A stretch of DNA of 37,468 nucleotides from Chloroflexota bacterium. GTDB taxonomy: Bacteria > Chloroflexota > Dehalococcoidia > Lucifugimonadales > Australimonadaceae. The translations under genes and the position numbers were made by a program. Below the pieces are notes generated by a model, which ran no database searches, had not been told where the DNA came from, and was given only the letters and a program-made list of their open reading frames with translations. Numbering within the stretch: the first letter of the stretch is position 1; each line of letters begins with the position of its first letter. The DNA is taken from the NCBI GenBank assembly GCA_002719775.1, contig PBEP01000016.1, positions 1 to 37,468 of the forward strand. Direction: 5' to 3'. Shown piece after piece: positions 8,741 to 17,239 of this stretch.

Positions 8741-10087
8741 TTACTTCTGCCCGTCTCCTACTCTGAAAACTTCTATATTTTCGCTTTTCTCAAATGAGTC
8801 CAAACCCTTAATACTATGCCATGCATCAATCACCAATAAGGGGCGTTTGGATATCTGGGCTATGTGGCCTATAGGGATATTTCTCAACAATTTGTGATCA
8901 TTCATGACCACAACAATATTCGCATCTCTAATCGAATCGTCAACATTTATCTCTGTGTTTAGGCCCTGAAAGTTAGTCACAATCGGATCAAAAAGTTGGA
9001 AGGTCACTTTTGTTGAGTCAAAGTAATTTTGAATAGATTCGATAACTGCAATAGCAGGTGACCCTCTTACGTCATCTGTTTCAGGGCTCCCTTTAAATGC
9101 TAAGCCGAGTAATGAAATAATAGGGTTATTGATTTTATGTTTTTCAATAAACCCAATAATCTCCAGTGCAATTCGGTCAGTTGCATTTTTATTTACGTCA
9201 ACAACCGCATCAAGGATCTTAGTCTCAACTCCTTTTGTTTGAGCAAAATGTCTTAAAATTAACGGGTCTTTTGATAAACAAGGGCCTTCGGCACCGAGTG
9301 CAGGTCGAAAAACGCTCGTACGCTCATAAGATTTGTTAACAGCGCTAACTACCTCATAAGCATCAATTCCCGCTCCTTCAGCAATAAGACCTAATTCATT
9401 AGCGAAACCAATGTTGAGTGTCCTGTACATGTTGTCCACAAGCTTCGCCACCTCAGCAATTTCAGGACTAGACGTAGTGATAACGATGCTCTTCGACAGT
9501 AGTTTCATTATATGAACACTTCTTTTAGTACTCTCATCGTCCATTCCTCCTACTATCGCGGGAAGAGTTTTTAATTCCTGTACTGCATTTCCAGAAACAG
9601 TTCTTTCAGGAGAAAAGGCAACGAAAAAATCTGTTCCCGGCTGAAGTCCTGTTCGTTTTTGTATTTGATCAGCCAGCCACCGCGTAGTTCCAGGTACGAC
9701 CGTAGAGCGAAGAATGATAAGTTGCCCATTTTTAACACGAGGAGCAATCTCTGAAACGCAAGCCTCAATCGATTTACTATCAGGTTCTCCTTTAGAGTTC
9801 AACGGTGTTCCAACACTTAGGAAAATAGCGTCAGATTTTTGCATCATTACTTCATAATTCGAGGTGAATGAAATGTTAGCTTGATGAACTTTGAAAATTT
9901 CCTTTAACCCAGGCTCATAGACAGTTGGTTCGTAATCTTCAGACAGTTTATTAATTAAATTTTGATCTATGTCCAGCCCAACTACGTTGAAACCCGCTTC
10001 TGCCATAGCACCCACAAATGGCTGTCCCACATAACCTAGCCCTACGGCACCAACTGTAATTTCAGAGGAATTTTTTTTCACAGCCAC
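8741..10087 (-). CDS. UDP-sugar 6-dehydrogenase, WecC (UDP-ManNAc dehydrogenase)-like
   Basis: A 448-residue nucleotide-sugar dehydrogenase with an N-terminal NAD fold (GAVGLGYVGQPF, about 13-24), SVGTPL, STVVPGTT, the WecC-type SPERT (159-163) followed by ELKTLPAIVGG, and the catalytic Cys270 in GPCLSKDP. It oxidises C6 of a UDP-hexosamine (ManNAc or GlcNAc) in two NAD-dependent steps to the uronic acid. SPERT rather than NPEFLREG separates it from the second dehydrogenase at 20312-21682. GTG start at 10087 abuts the stop of the upstream glycosyltransferase. No WecB-type 2-epimerase lies in the window, so the substrate may be UDP-GlcNAc or be supplied elsewhere. Confidence 0.88.
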   Translation of the reverse strand: MAVKKNSSEITVGAVGLGYVGQPFVGAMAEAGFNVVGLDIDQNLINKLSEDYEPTVYEPGLKEIFKVHQANISFTSNYEVMMQKSDAIFLSVGTPLNSKGEPDSKSIEACVSEIAPRVKNGQLIILRSTVVPGTTRWLADQIQKRTGLQPGTDFFVAFSPERTVSGNAVQELKTLPAIVGGMDDESTKRSVHIMKLLSKSIVITTSSPEIAEVAKLVDNMYRTLNIGFANELGLIAEGAGIDAYEVVSAVNKSYERTSVFRPALGAEGPCLSKDPLILRHFAQTKGVETKILDAVVDVNKNATDRIALEIIGFIEKHKINNPIISLLGLAFKGSPETDDVRGSPAIAVIESIQNYFDSTKVTFQLFDPIVTNFQGLNTEINVDDSIRDANIVVVMNDHKLLRNIPIGHIAQISKRPLLVIDAWHSIKGLDSFEKSENIEVFRVGDGQK

Positions 10088-11272
10088 TCAATTTCCTAGT
10101 ACATTACTGAATATAGATTCTAATCTCTGGTTTGTTTTTTCAACGCTGAACAAATCTGCTGCCCTTAATCTGCCATTTTGCCCCATTAGTTGACGCTGCT
10201 TAGGATCTTCTAAAAGCTCACTTACTGATAACGCTAAAGAGTCTGCATTTTCAGTAGGGATTAACAATCCCGTGACACCATGATCAACAGCTTCAGGAAT
10301 TCCGCCTATATCACAAGCTATAACAGGCTTACCGCATGCCATCGCTTCTTTGATTGCTAGGCCCATACAAGGTCTATTATCTGGTGATGGGGCTACAACT
10401 ACATCAGAAGCACCATAAAATCCTGAAAGGTCCTCAAATGGAAAGTCTGGTGCCACGAAAACTTGATCAGGAAAGGATCTAGCTAGTTCATTAGCGGCGC
10501 CAGTCAATTCACCACTTGCACCAGCGATAATAGTCTTCGCTTTCCCTGAGAATTTGGGTATTGCTTCCAGCACAGTATGTAATCCTAAATTCTTATGCAT
10601 TCTACCTAGGTACAACACAACCTGATCTGTAGGTTTGATCCCATAACGGTTTCGAATTTCTTCTCGCTCTATAGACGGATTTAACGATTCTAAATCAACT
10701 CCCATTGGAACGACCTTGACGTCATATTCAATACCTAGGTTACCTAAGCTTCTAGCGCAGTGCTGGCTTGCAGCTACTACCTCAGAGGCTCTATCTGCAA
10801 TGAATTTTACCTGCCTGATATTTTTCCTATAGTACGGTTCGGAGGCATAAACTTCCCCAAAATGTACTAAACATAGTGGTTTCTTGTATTTTTCTGCCAG
10901 CATCGCCCCAGCAAACCCCCAAGGAAAAATATGATAAGCACAAATTAGGTCAGCATTAGCAATCAAAGGTTCTGCAGCAGCAGCAATCACTTGTGCTTTC
11001 AAAAAGTCATCTGAGAAAAATCTGGTTTTCACAAAATCATTTACTAATGTTGGGATTCTTCCGGCAATTTTTTTTACACTCGCAACTCTGTCGTGGGTCA
11101 AGCGATGTACATCGAAACCCTCATGGCTTTCTAGTCCTGAGTGAGTCCCAGCACTAACAATTTGAACGCCATAACCGTGTTCTAATAAATAAGGCACAAA
11201 AGAACGAATATGAATAGCAACGCCACCAAATGGCGGTGGATACTCACCAAGTATCAATACTGAAGTAGACAT
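10088..11272 (-). CDS. Glycosyltransferase family 4
   Basis: A 394-residue GT-B enzyme. It opens with LILGEYPPPFGGVAIHIR (acceptor-side Gly loop) and carries VVLYLGRMHKNLGLHTVLEA and the donor-binding E-x7-E motif region in MGLAIKEAMACGKPVIACDIGGIPEAV, typical of retaining GT4 transferases. It probably acts at the cytoplasmic face of the membrane on the lipid-linked intermediate. It has an ATG start at 11272 and follows a 151-bp gap, so it may begin a transcription or translation unit with the downstream genes. The sugar donor cannot be deduced; GDP-perosamine from the neighbouring pathway is one candidate. Confidence 0.88.
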   Translation of the reverse strand: MSTSVLILGEYPPPFGGVAIHIRSFVPYLLEHGYGVQIVSAGTHSGLESHEGFDVHRLTHDRVASVKKIAGRIPTLVNDFVKTRFFSDDFLKAQVIAAAAEPLIANADLICAYHIFPWGFAGAMLAEKYKKPLCLVHFGEVYASEPYYRKNIRQVKFIADRASEVVAASQHCARSLGNLGIEYDVKVVPMGVDLESLNPSIEREEIRNRYGIKPTDQVVLYLGRMHKNLGLHTVLEAIPKFSGKAKTIIAGASGELTGAANELARSFPDQVFVAPDFPFEDLSGFYGASDVVVAPSPDNRPCMGLAIKEAMACGKPVIACDIGGIPEAVDHGVTGLLIPTENADSLALSVSELLEDPKQRQLMGQNGRLRAADLFSVEKTNQRLESIFSNVLGN

Positions 11273-11423
11273 ATTGTTAAGTTAGACCAAAAATGATGAG
11301 CTTGGAAGGTTTCCCTTTGGGAATCTTTAACAGTCTTAAAGCATTTGGCACATTATGCCTGAAACTAAGGCTTAATATAAAAAGTACACTGGCGAAAGTA
11401 ACAATATTTAGCCAAACTCATAC

Positions 11424-13313
11424 CTAAACTAAATTTGTTTGCTCTAGCACTAATTCCACAAATCTTTCTGTGACCTTTCCGTCACAATGCGACAATTCTT
11501 GATCAATATACTTTTTTGCAGACGCTGTTTGCCTGTGAACAAATGACGGATCTTCGATAATTTTAATTACGGTGCTTAATAGTTCATCTGAACTTACTAC
11601 ACCCAAAGAAGCTCCAGCCCTAGCATAAGGGATTACGTCAGGCATACCTGTAAGATTTACAGTAACAACTGGCTTGCTTGCGACCATGGCCTCTATAGCT
11701 ACTGTAGAATAAGAAGTTATTAAAAAATCACATGCTTTAATTGCTTGTGTAATGTCAAAATTTGAAGGAAGTACTGTTACTTTTACACCCAATATGTGTG
11801 CTAGGTTTTTAATATAGGATGCCGGTTCAACAGGATGGGGCTTAACCATAATCTGTAAATCATCGATATTTTTAAGTGTATTTAAAATTACTTCAAAAAA
11901 AGCATCTTTATTCCCTGCAATTTTAAATGTCTGGGACGCAATTAAGGCACTTTTCTTATCAGGGTTAAGTTCAAAAGCTTCGAGGAAAGATGACTTTTCT
12001 TCATTCGTGAAGTTGTTCATTAATTGATCAAAGCGAGGCTGACCAATTTTTTTCAGACGCTCATTGTACGCATAGCCAATTTCATTAGTCATAACGCTGT
12101 AAGATTCGGGGCCAAATAAACAGGTTATTTGAGGGTAGAGGTTTAATCTGGAGGGACTAACATCAAAGTCACTTTTTATATGAGAATAGTCACAGAGGTA
12201 ATCATCTTCAGGAAGAATTGTTCCATGTTGAAGGCTAATAACAGGGATATTCAGGCGATTTGACTGTACTAAAATAGCCTTATTATCTAAGCTGGTATCA
12301 GATGCCATGACAACAATATCGGGTTTTGTTTTTCCCAGAATTTCTTTAGCCAGCAGTAAATATTCCGCCGCAGCATTACCATTTGTGAACCACAAATCTC
12401 TCAAAACATCTGAAATGATTTCCCAGAGCGGGACTCCCTGATAGTTCCATAAGTTTCTGAACTCGTAATTTTCTGATAAACGCAGCCATTCTTTTTTAAT
12501 GACTGATTTTTGCTTTTTGTAAGACGAATGTATTCGGCTATCTCTAAAAGAATCCCATGTTACGGCTTGCTTGGCCCTAAAAGTATTTGCAGGAACTCTT
12601 ACACGATTCCCATACGGGTATTTGTAAAGTTGTATTACGGTGCATTCTCTTGTAGCTAACTCGTTCATTACTGAAGATAAAATCAAATCTTCGGGTTCTT
12701 GTTTTTTTGTATGTTTATTTACAGAGACTTGTTCCCGAGCCATAGAAGTTACAAGTATCCGAGGAAACTTACTTTCAGAATATTCAAATTTAGGGGCAAA
12801 AACACTCCTAAGGATATTCCTGAATTTTAAGGCTGCTGGTCTCCAAAGAGCCTTTCGATTGTTTGTTTCCTTATAGGAAGTTTCTACTTGATTAAAGCAC
12901 AAATTTCTATACTCGCAGTACTTTTTTACGGTCTTATAAACAACTGAATTATCATTAACTATGCTTATTGATAATGGCTTTTCAGCGACGAATATAGCGT
13001 CAAGAACTGCAATGCATCTCGATATTTCTTTAAATATTTCACGGTAAAGCGAGCTTTCAAAAAACCACCAAAGCGTGCTGGCTTCAAATAATAGGCTTTG
13101 GTGTAAGCTTTTATCATTTAAGAAAGGCTCATGGCTAATTTTTTTGAGCCATTGCACTGCATTTAAATCAATCTGACGAAATCCTTTTGGTACGTAACTA
13201 CGTACATCTTTATCAGAATTTTCAGAGTTGTTCCATGAAATTCTAACTTCGGACCCCGAATACCCCAAAAGCCGAAAATCACCTGACTTGAGACCAATTA
13301 GTACACTACTCAC
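11424..13313 (-). CDS. Large GT-B glycosyl/glycerophosphotransferase-like protein (possible CMP-sugar user)
   Basis: A 629-residue protein. The first 300 residues are of unknown type. The C-terminal half has a GT-B pattern with LQHGT (361-365), GQPRFD (424-429), VKPHP (490-494) and TSYSTVAIEA (533-542). QHG, K-P-HP and S-x-S motifs occur in CDP-glycerol glycerophosphotransferase-like, UDP-GlcNAc-epimerase-like and polysialyltransferase-like proteins; in bacterial sialyltransferases the HP and S-S/T motifs contact CMP. Its position directly after the NeuB/NeuA-like genes and the methyltransferase makes it a candidate for transferring the product of that module, but this is inference. GTG start at 13313, overlapping the methyltransferase stop by 8 bp, with a GGAG nearby. 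No membrane segment or signal peptide. Confidence 0.65.
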   Translation of the reverse strand: MSSVLIGLKSGDFRLLGYSGSEVRISWNNSENSDKDVRSYVPKGFRQIDLNAVQWLKKISHEPFLNDKSLHQSLLFEASTLWWFFESSLYREIFKEISRCIAVLDAIFVAEKPLSISIVNDNSVVYKTVKKYCEYRNLCFNQVETSYKETNNRKALWRPAALKFRNILRSVFAPKFEYSESKFPRILVTSMAREQVSVNKHTKKQEPEDLILSSVMNELATRECTVIQLYKYPYGNRVRVPANTFRAKQAVTWDSFRDSRIHSSYKKQKSVIKKEWLRLSENYEFRNLWNYQGVPLWEIISDVLRDLWFTNGNAAAEYLLLAKEILGKTKPDIVVMASDTSLDNKAILVQSNRLNIPVISLQHGTILPEDDYLCDYSHIKSDFDVSPSRLNLYPQITCLFGPESYSVMTNEIGYAYNERLKKIGQPRFDQLMNNFTNEEKSSFLEAFELNPDKKSALIASQTFKIAGNKDAFFEVILNTLKNIDDLQIMVKPHPVEPASYIKNLAHILGVKVTVLPSNFDITQAIKACDFLITSYSTVAIEAMVASKPVVTVNLTGMPDVIPYARAGASLGVVSSDELLSTVIKIIEDPSFVHRQTASAKKYIDQELSHCDGKVTERFVELVLEQTNLV

Positions 13314-14109
13314 CTAAGGGTCTCCTCAAGAGAAAGATATTGTATGGTGCTAGAGCTAAAGGTGTCGATTTCTTAAGGACACGATCCAATGGAAAGCAGG
13401 TCATTAAAACTACCCTCGTAACTATTTTTCTCAGAGTAGATGGTTTTGCTCTTAAATTTCCGAATGCTCCTGACTTTTGTTTTGGTCTTACTGATCTTGC
13501 TAGGTTAGAAAGAATCGTTATAGCCCATTGTGGATAACTACTGGTTTTTATTAGTTCAAATCCAAAGTTGCCAAATTCCCTTAACCAGTCGTCATGGCCA
13601 CGTGGAATTGGTGATGTATTATCGTCAAAATTCTTTGCACCTCTAACCATTTCCAGAACCAACAAATACGAACCAGGTGAGGTAACTTCATAAATTTGCC
13701 CTAAAGTTTTCTTCAATTCAAAATCATCCAAATGTTGCATGACAGTTATCGACATAACAATGTCAAACATTTCTGGATTTTTGATGAAGAATGAATCGGA
13801 TGAAATTTCGAAAGTTATATTGTCTTTATTACCGTAAACCTGCTGGGCCTTCCCTATAACAACATCGCTTATATCTATTCCCGTAACTTTTGCTCCTAAT
13901 TTGGCTAGAGCAGAAGAAAAGTCACCAGTTCCACAGCCAAAGTCCAAAATTGAAAATCCATTTATCGGAAAAGGCAACGAATCTATTATCTTCAATATCG
14001 AATGAATTCTCGATGGCTGATCATAGTTATAAATGGATGAATTTCCCCAACCCGTATGTCCTTGGGAAAGTGCACGTTTATTCCAGTTTTTAGCTTTAGA
14101 ATTATCCAT
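13306..14109 (-). CDS. Class I SAM-dependent methyltransferase
   Basis: A 267-residue protein with the Rossmann-type SAM motif I ILDFGCGTGDFSSAL (about 51-65), an acidic end of strand 2 (VTGIDIS), and motif IV-like MFDIVMSITVMQHLDD. A basic C-terminal tail (SVRPKQKSGAFGNLRAKPS) and a final hydrophobic stretch could touch the membrane. GTG at 14112 precedes the ATG by one codon; I use the ATG at 14109. It overlaps both neighbours by a few bases. The position between the cytidylyltransferase-like gene and the large GT-B gene suggests O-methylation of the sugar product or capping of the glycan chain. Substrate unknown. Confidence 0.8.
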   Translation of the reverse strand: MDNSKAKNWNKRALSQGHTGWGNSSIYNYDQPSRIHSILKIIDSLPFPINGFSILDFGCGTGDFSSALAKLGAKVTGIDISDVVIGKAQQVYGNKDNITFEISSDSFFIKNPEMFDIVMSITVMQHLDDFELKKTLGQIYEVTSPGSYLLVLEMVRGAKNFDDNTSPIPRGHDDWLREFGNFGFELIKTSSYPQWAITILSNLARSVRPKQKSGAFGNLRAKPSTLRKIVTRVVLMTCFPLDRVLKKSTPLALAPYNIFLLRRPLGE

Positions 14110-14809
14110 CACCTGGCCGGGCCATATTTAAGTAAGATTCAGCAATTAACAAGCCGTCTGGATCTTGAGTATCGATTATGGCAGAAAAATCTTGAAGCGG
14201 AACGAGTCCTATCAGTTGCCCAAATCTACCTTCAGTTTTAAGTACATCTAACTTTGTGGCAATTCCTAGTCCTGCCATCTCTCTGTAAAGGGGCTGTGCT
14301 TTTTCCCTAGTGGTAGTTCCTTGAACCCCTACACGCGTTATTGCACCATATTCATCCGGTTTCCAATAGACATGTTTTTCCTGAAATGCGGCAAAAACAG
14401 TGTCCAAATCCTGTTCAATCAGTGAGTTAATTATTTGCTCTAATAATCCATTTGGCCTAAACGGATGAGCAATTTCTAGTGTAAGTACAAATTCAGGCAA
14501 AGAGACTTCTGGGTCAGCAATCTGTATTAAAGTATGCTGTAACACTCTATCTAGAGTCACACCTTTTTCACTCAAATCTTTTGGGCGCAAAAACGGGGCT
14601 TCTGCACCCATTTCAATGGCAAGTCTTTGAACTGACTCACTGTCAGTAGACACTATAACTCTTTGTGCTGATGAGCATGATAAAGCGGCATCAATGGTGT
14701 ATGAAATTAACGGTTTTTTACCCAACATTAAAGGGCCATGTTGATCCTCCGCATCCGTGCCACGAACGGGTATTACAACTAATACTTTTTCGTCTTTTGG
14801 GTCAGCCAT
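14102..14809 (-). CDS. NeuA-like cytidylyltransferase homologue with degenerate nucleotide-binding motif
   Basis: A 235-residue GT-A-like nucleotidyltransferase related to acylneuraminate cytidylyltransferases: VLVVIPVRG, LGKKPLISYTIDAAL, VIVSTDSE.., GAEAPFLRPKDLS and IIDTQDPDGLLIAE fit the family. The signature that binds CTP phosphate in NeuA (ARGGSKG..KN) is replaced by VRGTDAEDQHGPL, losing the Lys residues, and LQPTSPLR reads LEIAHPFR. It may use another nucleotide or acid, or be an inactive partner. I chose the ATG at 14809 because it overlaps the upstream TGA by 8 bp and has GGGGC 7 nt upstream; the longer frame to 14857 would add 16 residues with no family match. Confidence 0.75.
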   Translation of the reverse strand: MADPKDEKVLVVIPVRGTDAEDQHGPLMLGKKPLISYTIDAALSCSSAQRVIVSTDSESVQRLAIEMGAEAPFLRPKDLSEKGVTLDRVLQHTLIQIADPEVSLPEFVLTLEIAHPFRPNGLLEQIINSLIEQDLDTVFAAFQEKHVYWKPDEYGAITRVGVQGTTTREKAQPLYREMAGLGIATKLDVLKTEGRFGQLIGLVPLQDFSAIIDTQDPDGLLIAESYLNMARPGDG

Positions 14810-15557
14810 TATTTGCCCCATTAGAAGCGTCAAGGGCTGCATGCCCATGGTCATCATTTGGCATACGCCCCCATTCTTCTATTACTTTATTGGCAAGCCA
14901 CAAGTCAAACGGGTACTGGATATCGATGCTTGGAATGTAATCATCTTCTTCAATTATTTTAACTCTATCGCCGATCCTATTACCGGCTTTAATAACTGAT
15001 CCTCTTGTTGCACATGCCAAGCCAGTATCTTCTCTAAGGATCACTGATTTCGATTGCCGAGGGCCATAACCCCTCCAGCTGAGGTGAGAGTATTTACCTG
15101 ATTTAACATGCCAGAAATTTTTGTACGTTGCATATGCAACAAAACAAGACTCGAGATCTTTGTCGTCGATTAATGAGTTCACACACTCAGACAACCATCG
15201 CTGTCGTCGAAAAATATCGGTGGGTTGTAAAAATACCAGAATATCAGTCCTATATCCTTCATTCTCTTCCAACCAATCAACCGCGTGTTTTAATGCAGAC
15301 TCAGTAGTTGCATGATCTACAGCAAATTCAGTGGGTCTAATAAATGGCACTTCTGCACCGAGCTTTAACCCTACTTCCGCTATTTCTTCGTCATCAGTGG
15401 AGAGAATAGTTCTGTCGATTAAGGGACAATTAATAGAAGCCTCGATTGACCATGCGATCAATGGTTTCCCGCCAACTATTTGGATATTTTTTCTCGGGAT
15501 ACCTTTGGAACCTCCACGGGCAGGTATAACTGCAATTACATTGTTTCCCTCAGGCAT
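14802..15557 (-). CDS. NeuA-like CMP-ulosonic acid synthetase (cytidylyltransferase)
   Basis: A 251-residue homologue of CMP-sialic acid / CMP-pseudaminic / CMP-legionaminic acid synthetases. The intact signature IPARGGSKGIPRKNI (11-25) binds CTP. GKPLIAWSIEAS, TDDEEIAEVG, GAEVPFIRPTEFA, LVFLQPTD and the metal-binding IDIQ..FDLWLA follow in order. Motif changes from textbook NeuA are LQPTDIFR for LQPTSPLR. The family couples CTP with a 2-keto-3-deoxy sugar acid. AGGAG lies 8 nt before the ATG. It sits between a GT2 gene (TAAATG junction) and a second, degenerate NeuA homologue. It is the best evidence that a CMP-activated keto-acid is made here. Confidence 0.85.
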   Translation of the reverse strand: MPEGNNVIAVIPARGGSKGIPRKNIQIVGGKPLIAWSIEASINCPLIDRTILSTDDEEIAEVGLKLGAEVPFIRPTEFAVDHATTESALKHAVDWLEENEGYRTDILVFLQPTDIFRRQRWLSECVNSLIDDKDLESCFVAYATYKNFWHVKSGKYSHLSWRGYGPRQSKSVILREDTGLACATRGSVIKAGNRIGDRVKIIEEDDYIPSIDIQYPFDLWLANKVIEEWGRMPNDDHGHAALDASNGANNG

Positions 15558-16229
15558 TTATGTACTCCTGTTTCCAATCCACTCAATTACTTTAGCAACT
15601 CTTGCTGAACGTTCTTCATTGCGTCCATGGTGAATACCGTGCCAGTGAAATACACTTGCAGATGGCTCATAGGCAACCTTATAACCCTTTGCTTGGACCT
15701 TACGAGCCCAATCGCGATCTTCCACGCCAGATATTTCTTCATCAAATGGAATTTGACTCCAAATTTCCTTCTTGATCATTGAATTAGCATTGTGAAAGAA
15801 AAAATCTTGTGCTTGTACCTTGGGTTCTGTCCCAAAAGTTGTCCAAAGATCACGTTTATCATAGGAACTAGTATCAGGAAGCGGTTCCTGTCTACCATAG
15901 GTTCCGGCAATCTTGGGGTCTCCAAATCCAGATAACAAACCGACCAACCATTGGTCATCAGAAGGAATGCAGTGACCAGAAGTAATTGCAACAAAGTCTG
16001 ACTTTGCTGCATAAATTCCCCAATTTAATGATCGCCCAAACGTAAAATCTTTGTCAGAAATGGTTATAAGTGTGCAATCAAAGTCCGAAACTATATCCAA
16101 AGTCCGGTCACTGGACTCATTATCTACAATTACGACATCAAGATTCTTGTAACTTTGAGCAAAGACTGCTGACAGGCAACGACCTATCCAACGCTCTTCA
16201 TTTTTTGTCCTAATAACTACCGAAATCAA
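15558..16229 (-). CDS. Glycosyltransferase family 2
   Basis: A 223-residue GT-A inverting glycosyltransferase with MISVVIRTKNEERWIGRCL, VDNESSDRT, GRSLNWGI and SGHCIPSDDQWL; the last replaces the usual DxD, as in a GT2 subfamily with an SxH-x-x-P motif. GVEDRDWARKV gives the catalytic-base ED pair. TTG start at 16229, 2 bp after the NeuB-like gene. Short for a GT2, with no C-terminal membrane helix. Placed between the NeuB and NeuA homologues, it may add the sugar next to, or the sugar made by, that module. Donor unknown. Confidence 0.85.
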   Translation of the reverse strand: MISVVIRTKNEERWIGRCLSAVFAQSYKNLDVVIVDNESSDRTLDIVSDFDCTLITISDKDFTFGRSLNWGIYAAKSDFVAITSGHCIPSDDQWLVGLLSGFGDPKIAGTYGRQEPLPDTSSYDKRDLWTTFGTEPKVQAQDFFFHNANSMIKKEIWSQIPFDEEISGVEDRDWARKVQAKGYKVAYEPSASVFHWHGIHHGRNEERSARVAKVIEWIGNRST

Positions 16230-16231
16230 TA

Positions 16232-17233
16232 CTAATCTCCCAGCATTCCAAACGTTAAAGGCTCACCCGCCAAAGTGTCGTAGGCAAGGGGCTTACCAAC
16301 AATTTTGTCTATCTTGGACGGGCTAATTCCTTTGTCAGTCAATTTAACCGTAAGCATATCCTGGTCCAATATTTCTCCTGCCATAAGATCGCGTACTGGA
16401 ACCAATGCAACTCTTCCTGATCCTGCAGCAACTACCTCAAAGCTCATTGGAACCCTTGGGCCATTAAAATTTAGTGAATCAAAAATATCATCCAAGTGAA
16501 TTCGAAGTGATCTTATCTCGTCTCTATCCAAGCTTTTAGCATGCCCTAGGCCTGGTAATCTATGGTCTGTAGTAAATGGTTTCTGAATGCATCTTGCGCC
16601 TAAAGTATAAGCTGCAATAGCTGACTCAATTCCTGGGTCAGTTCCATAATACCCGACAGGTATATCAAATCGCTGTGACAAGTATGAAATAATTCCTATT
16701 GCGCTTTTCTGGACACTGATTGTTTCAGTATTAACAGAGTGCAACAAAGTCAAATTTTTACTATCCACAAGATTTAGCGCATATTGAATTTCATCATCAG
16801 TGCACCTAGATGCTACTAGGAAAATATGCTTCCCAGTTTTTGCCGCGGCACTTAGCAATTCATTATGAGTGAGTAGTCCGTGTTCAATTTGGATGAAATC
16901 AGCATCCAAATCACACAATTCTCCAAGTGAAACAAGGTCGTATGGAGCACCAATGAAAGAAATGTTTAAAGAAGAACACAGCTGACGCAAATCGCCCAGA
17001 GCCTTGATATCAATCTCAATTTCACTATACATCTCTGAGCGAGTAACGCCTAAATATGGCTTTTTTAAGTACTCTTGTGTGAATGCTTCATTTTTTGACC
17101 ACCTTCGTACTGAAATGGCATCCATGCCAGCGCTTCCAGCTAAAGAAATCAAATCTTTGGCTAAACCAGAATCCCCGCCATGGTTATCCTCAAGTGCGCC
17201 GATCAGATAAGGTTTTTCCCAGTTATTTTTCAT
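16232..17233 (-). CDS. Divergent NeuB-family (sialic acid synthase-like) protein with SAF domain
   Basis: A 333-residue protein that aligns along NeuB: an N-terminal TIM barrel (LIGALEDNHGGDSGLAKDL) and a C-terminal SAF/antifreeze-like domain (about 263-333; VPVRDLMAGEIL..., GISPSKIDKIVGKPL). NeuB condenses PEP with ManNAc or similar amino sugars using Mn. Here the usual GYSDHT is GYYGTD (194-199) and IEKHFT is IQKPFT (216-221), so both metal-binding His are gone. VKFQ reads SVRR (41-44, with K and Q replaced) and the STGM segment reads ASRC. NH in the first loop and the downstream GLGHAKSL remain. It is therefore either a condensing enzyme with altered chemistry or non-catalytic. The SAF domain usually closes the partner active site of the dimer, and its retention argues for function. 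Confidence 0.78.
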   Translation of the reverse strand: MKNNWEKPYLIGALEDNHGGDSGLAKDLISLAGSAGMDAISVRRWSKNEAFTQEYLKKPYLGVTRSEMYSEIEIDIKALGDLRQLCSSLNISFIGAPYDLVSLGELCDLDADFIQIEHGLLTHNELLSAAAKTGKHIFLVASRCTDDEIQYALNLVDSKNLTLLHSVNTETISVQKSAIGIISYLSQRFDIPVGYYGTDPGIESAIAAYTLGARCIQKPFTTDHRLPGLGHAKSLDRDEIRSLRIHLDDIFDSLNFNGPRVPMSFEVVAAGSGRVALVPVRDLMAGEILDQDMLTVKLTDKGISPSKIDKIVGKPLAYDTLAGEPLTFGMLGD

Positions 17234-17239
17234 CAGCGC

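Noticed and set aside
11311-11323. TTCCC-TTT-GGGAA hairpin in the gap before the GT4 gene
   Set aside because: Five-bp stem with no T-tract on the transcribed (minus) strand; it lies upstream of the GT4 start and is too small to call a terminator.
14810-14857. N-terminally extended start of the second NeuA homologue
   Set aside because: The extra 16 residues overlap the upstream gene out of frame and match nothing; the ATG at 14809 has an SD-like GGGG and a tight overlap.
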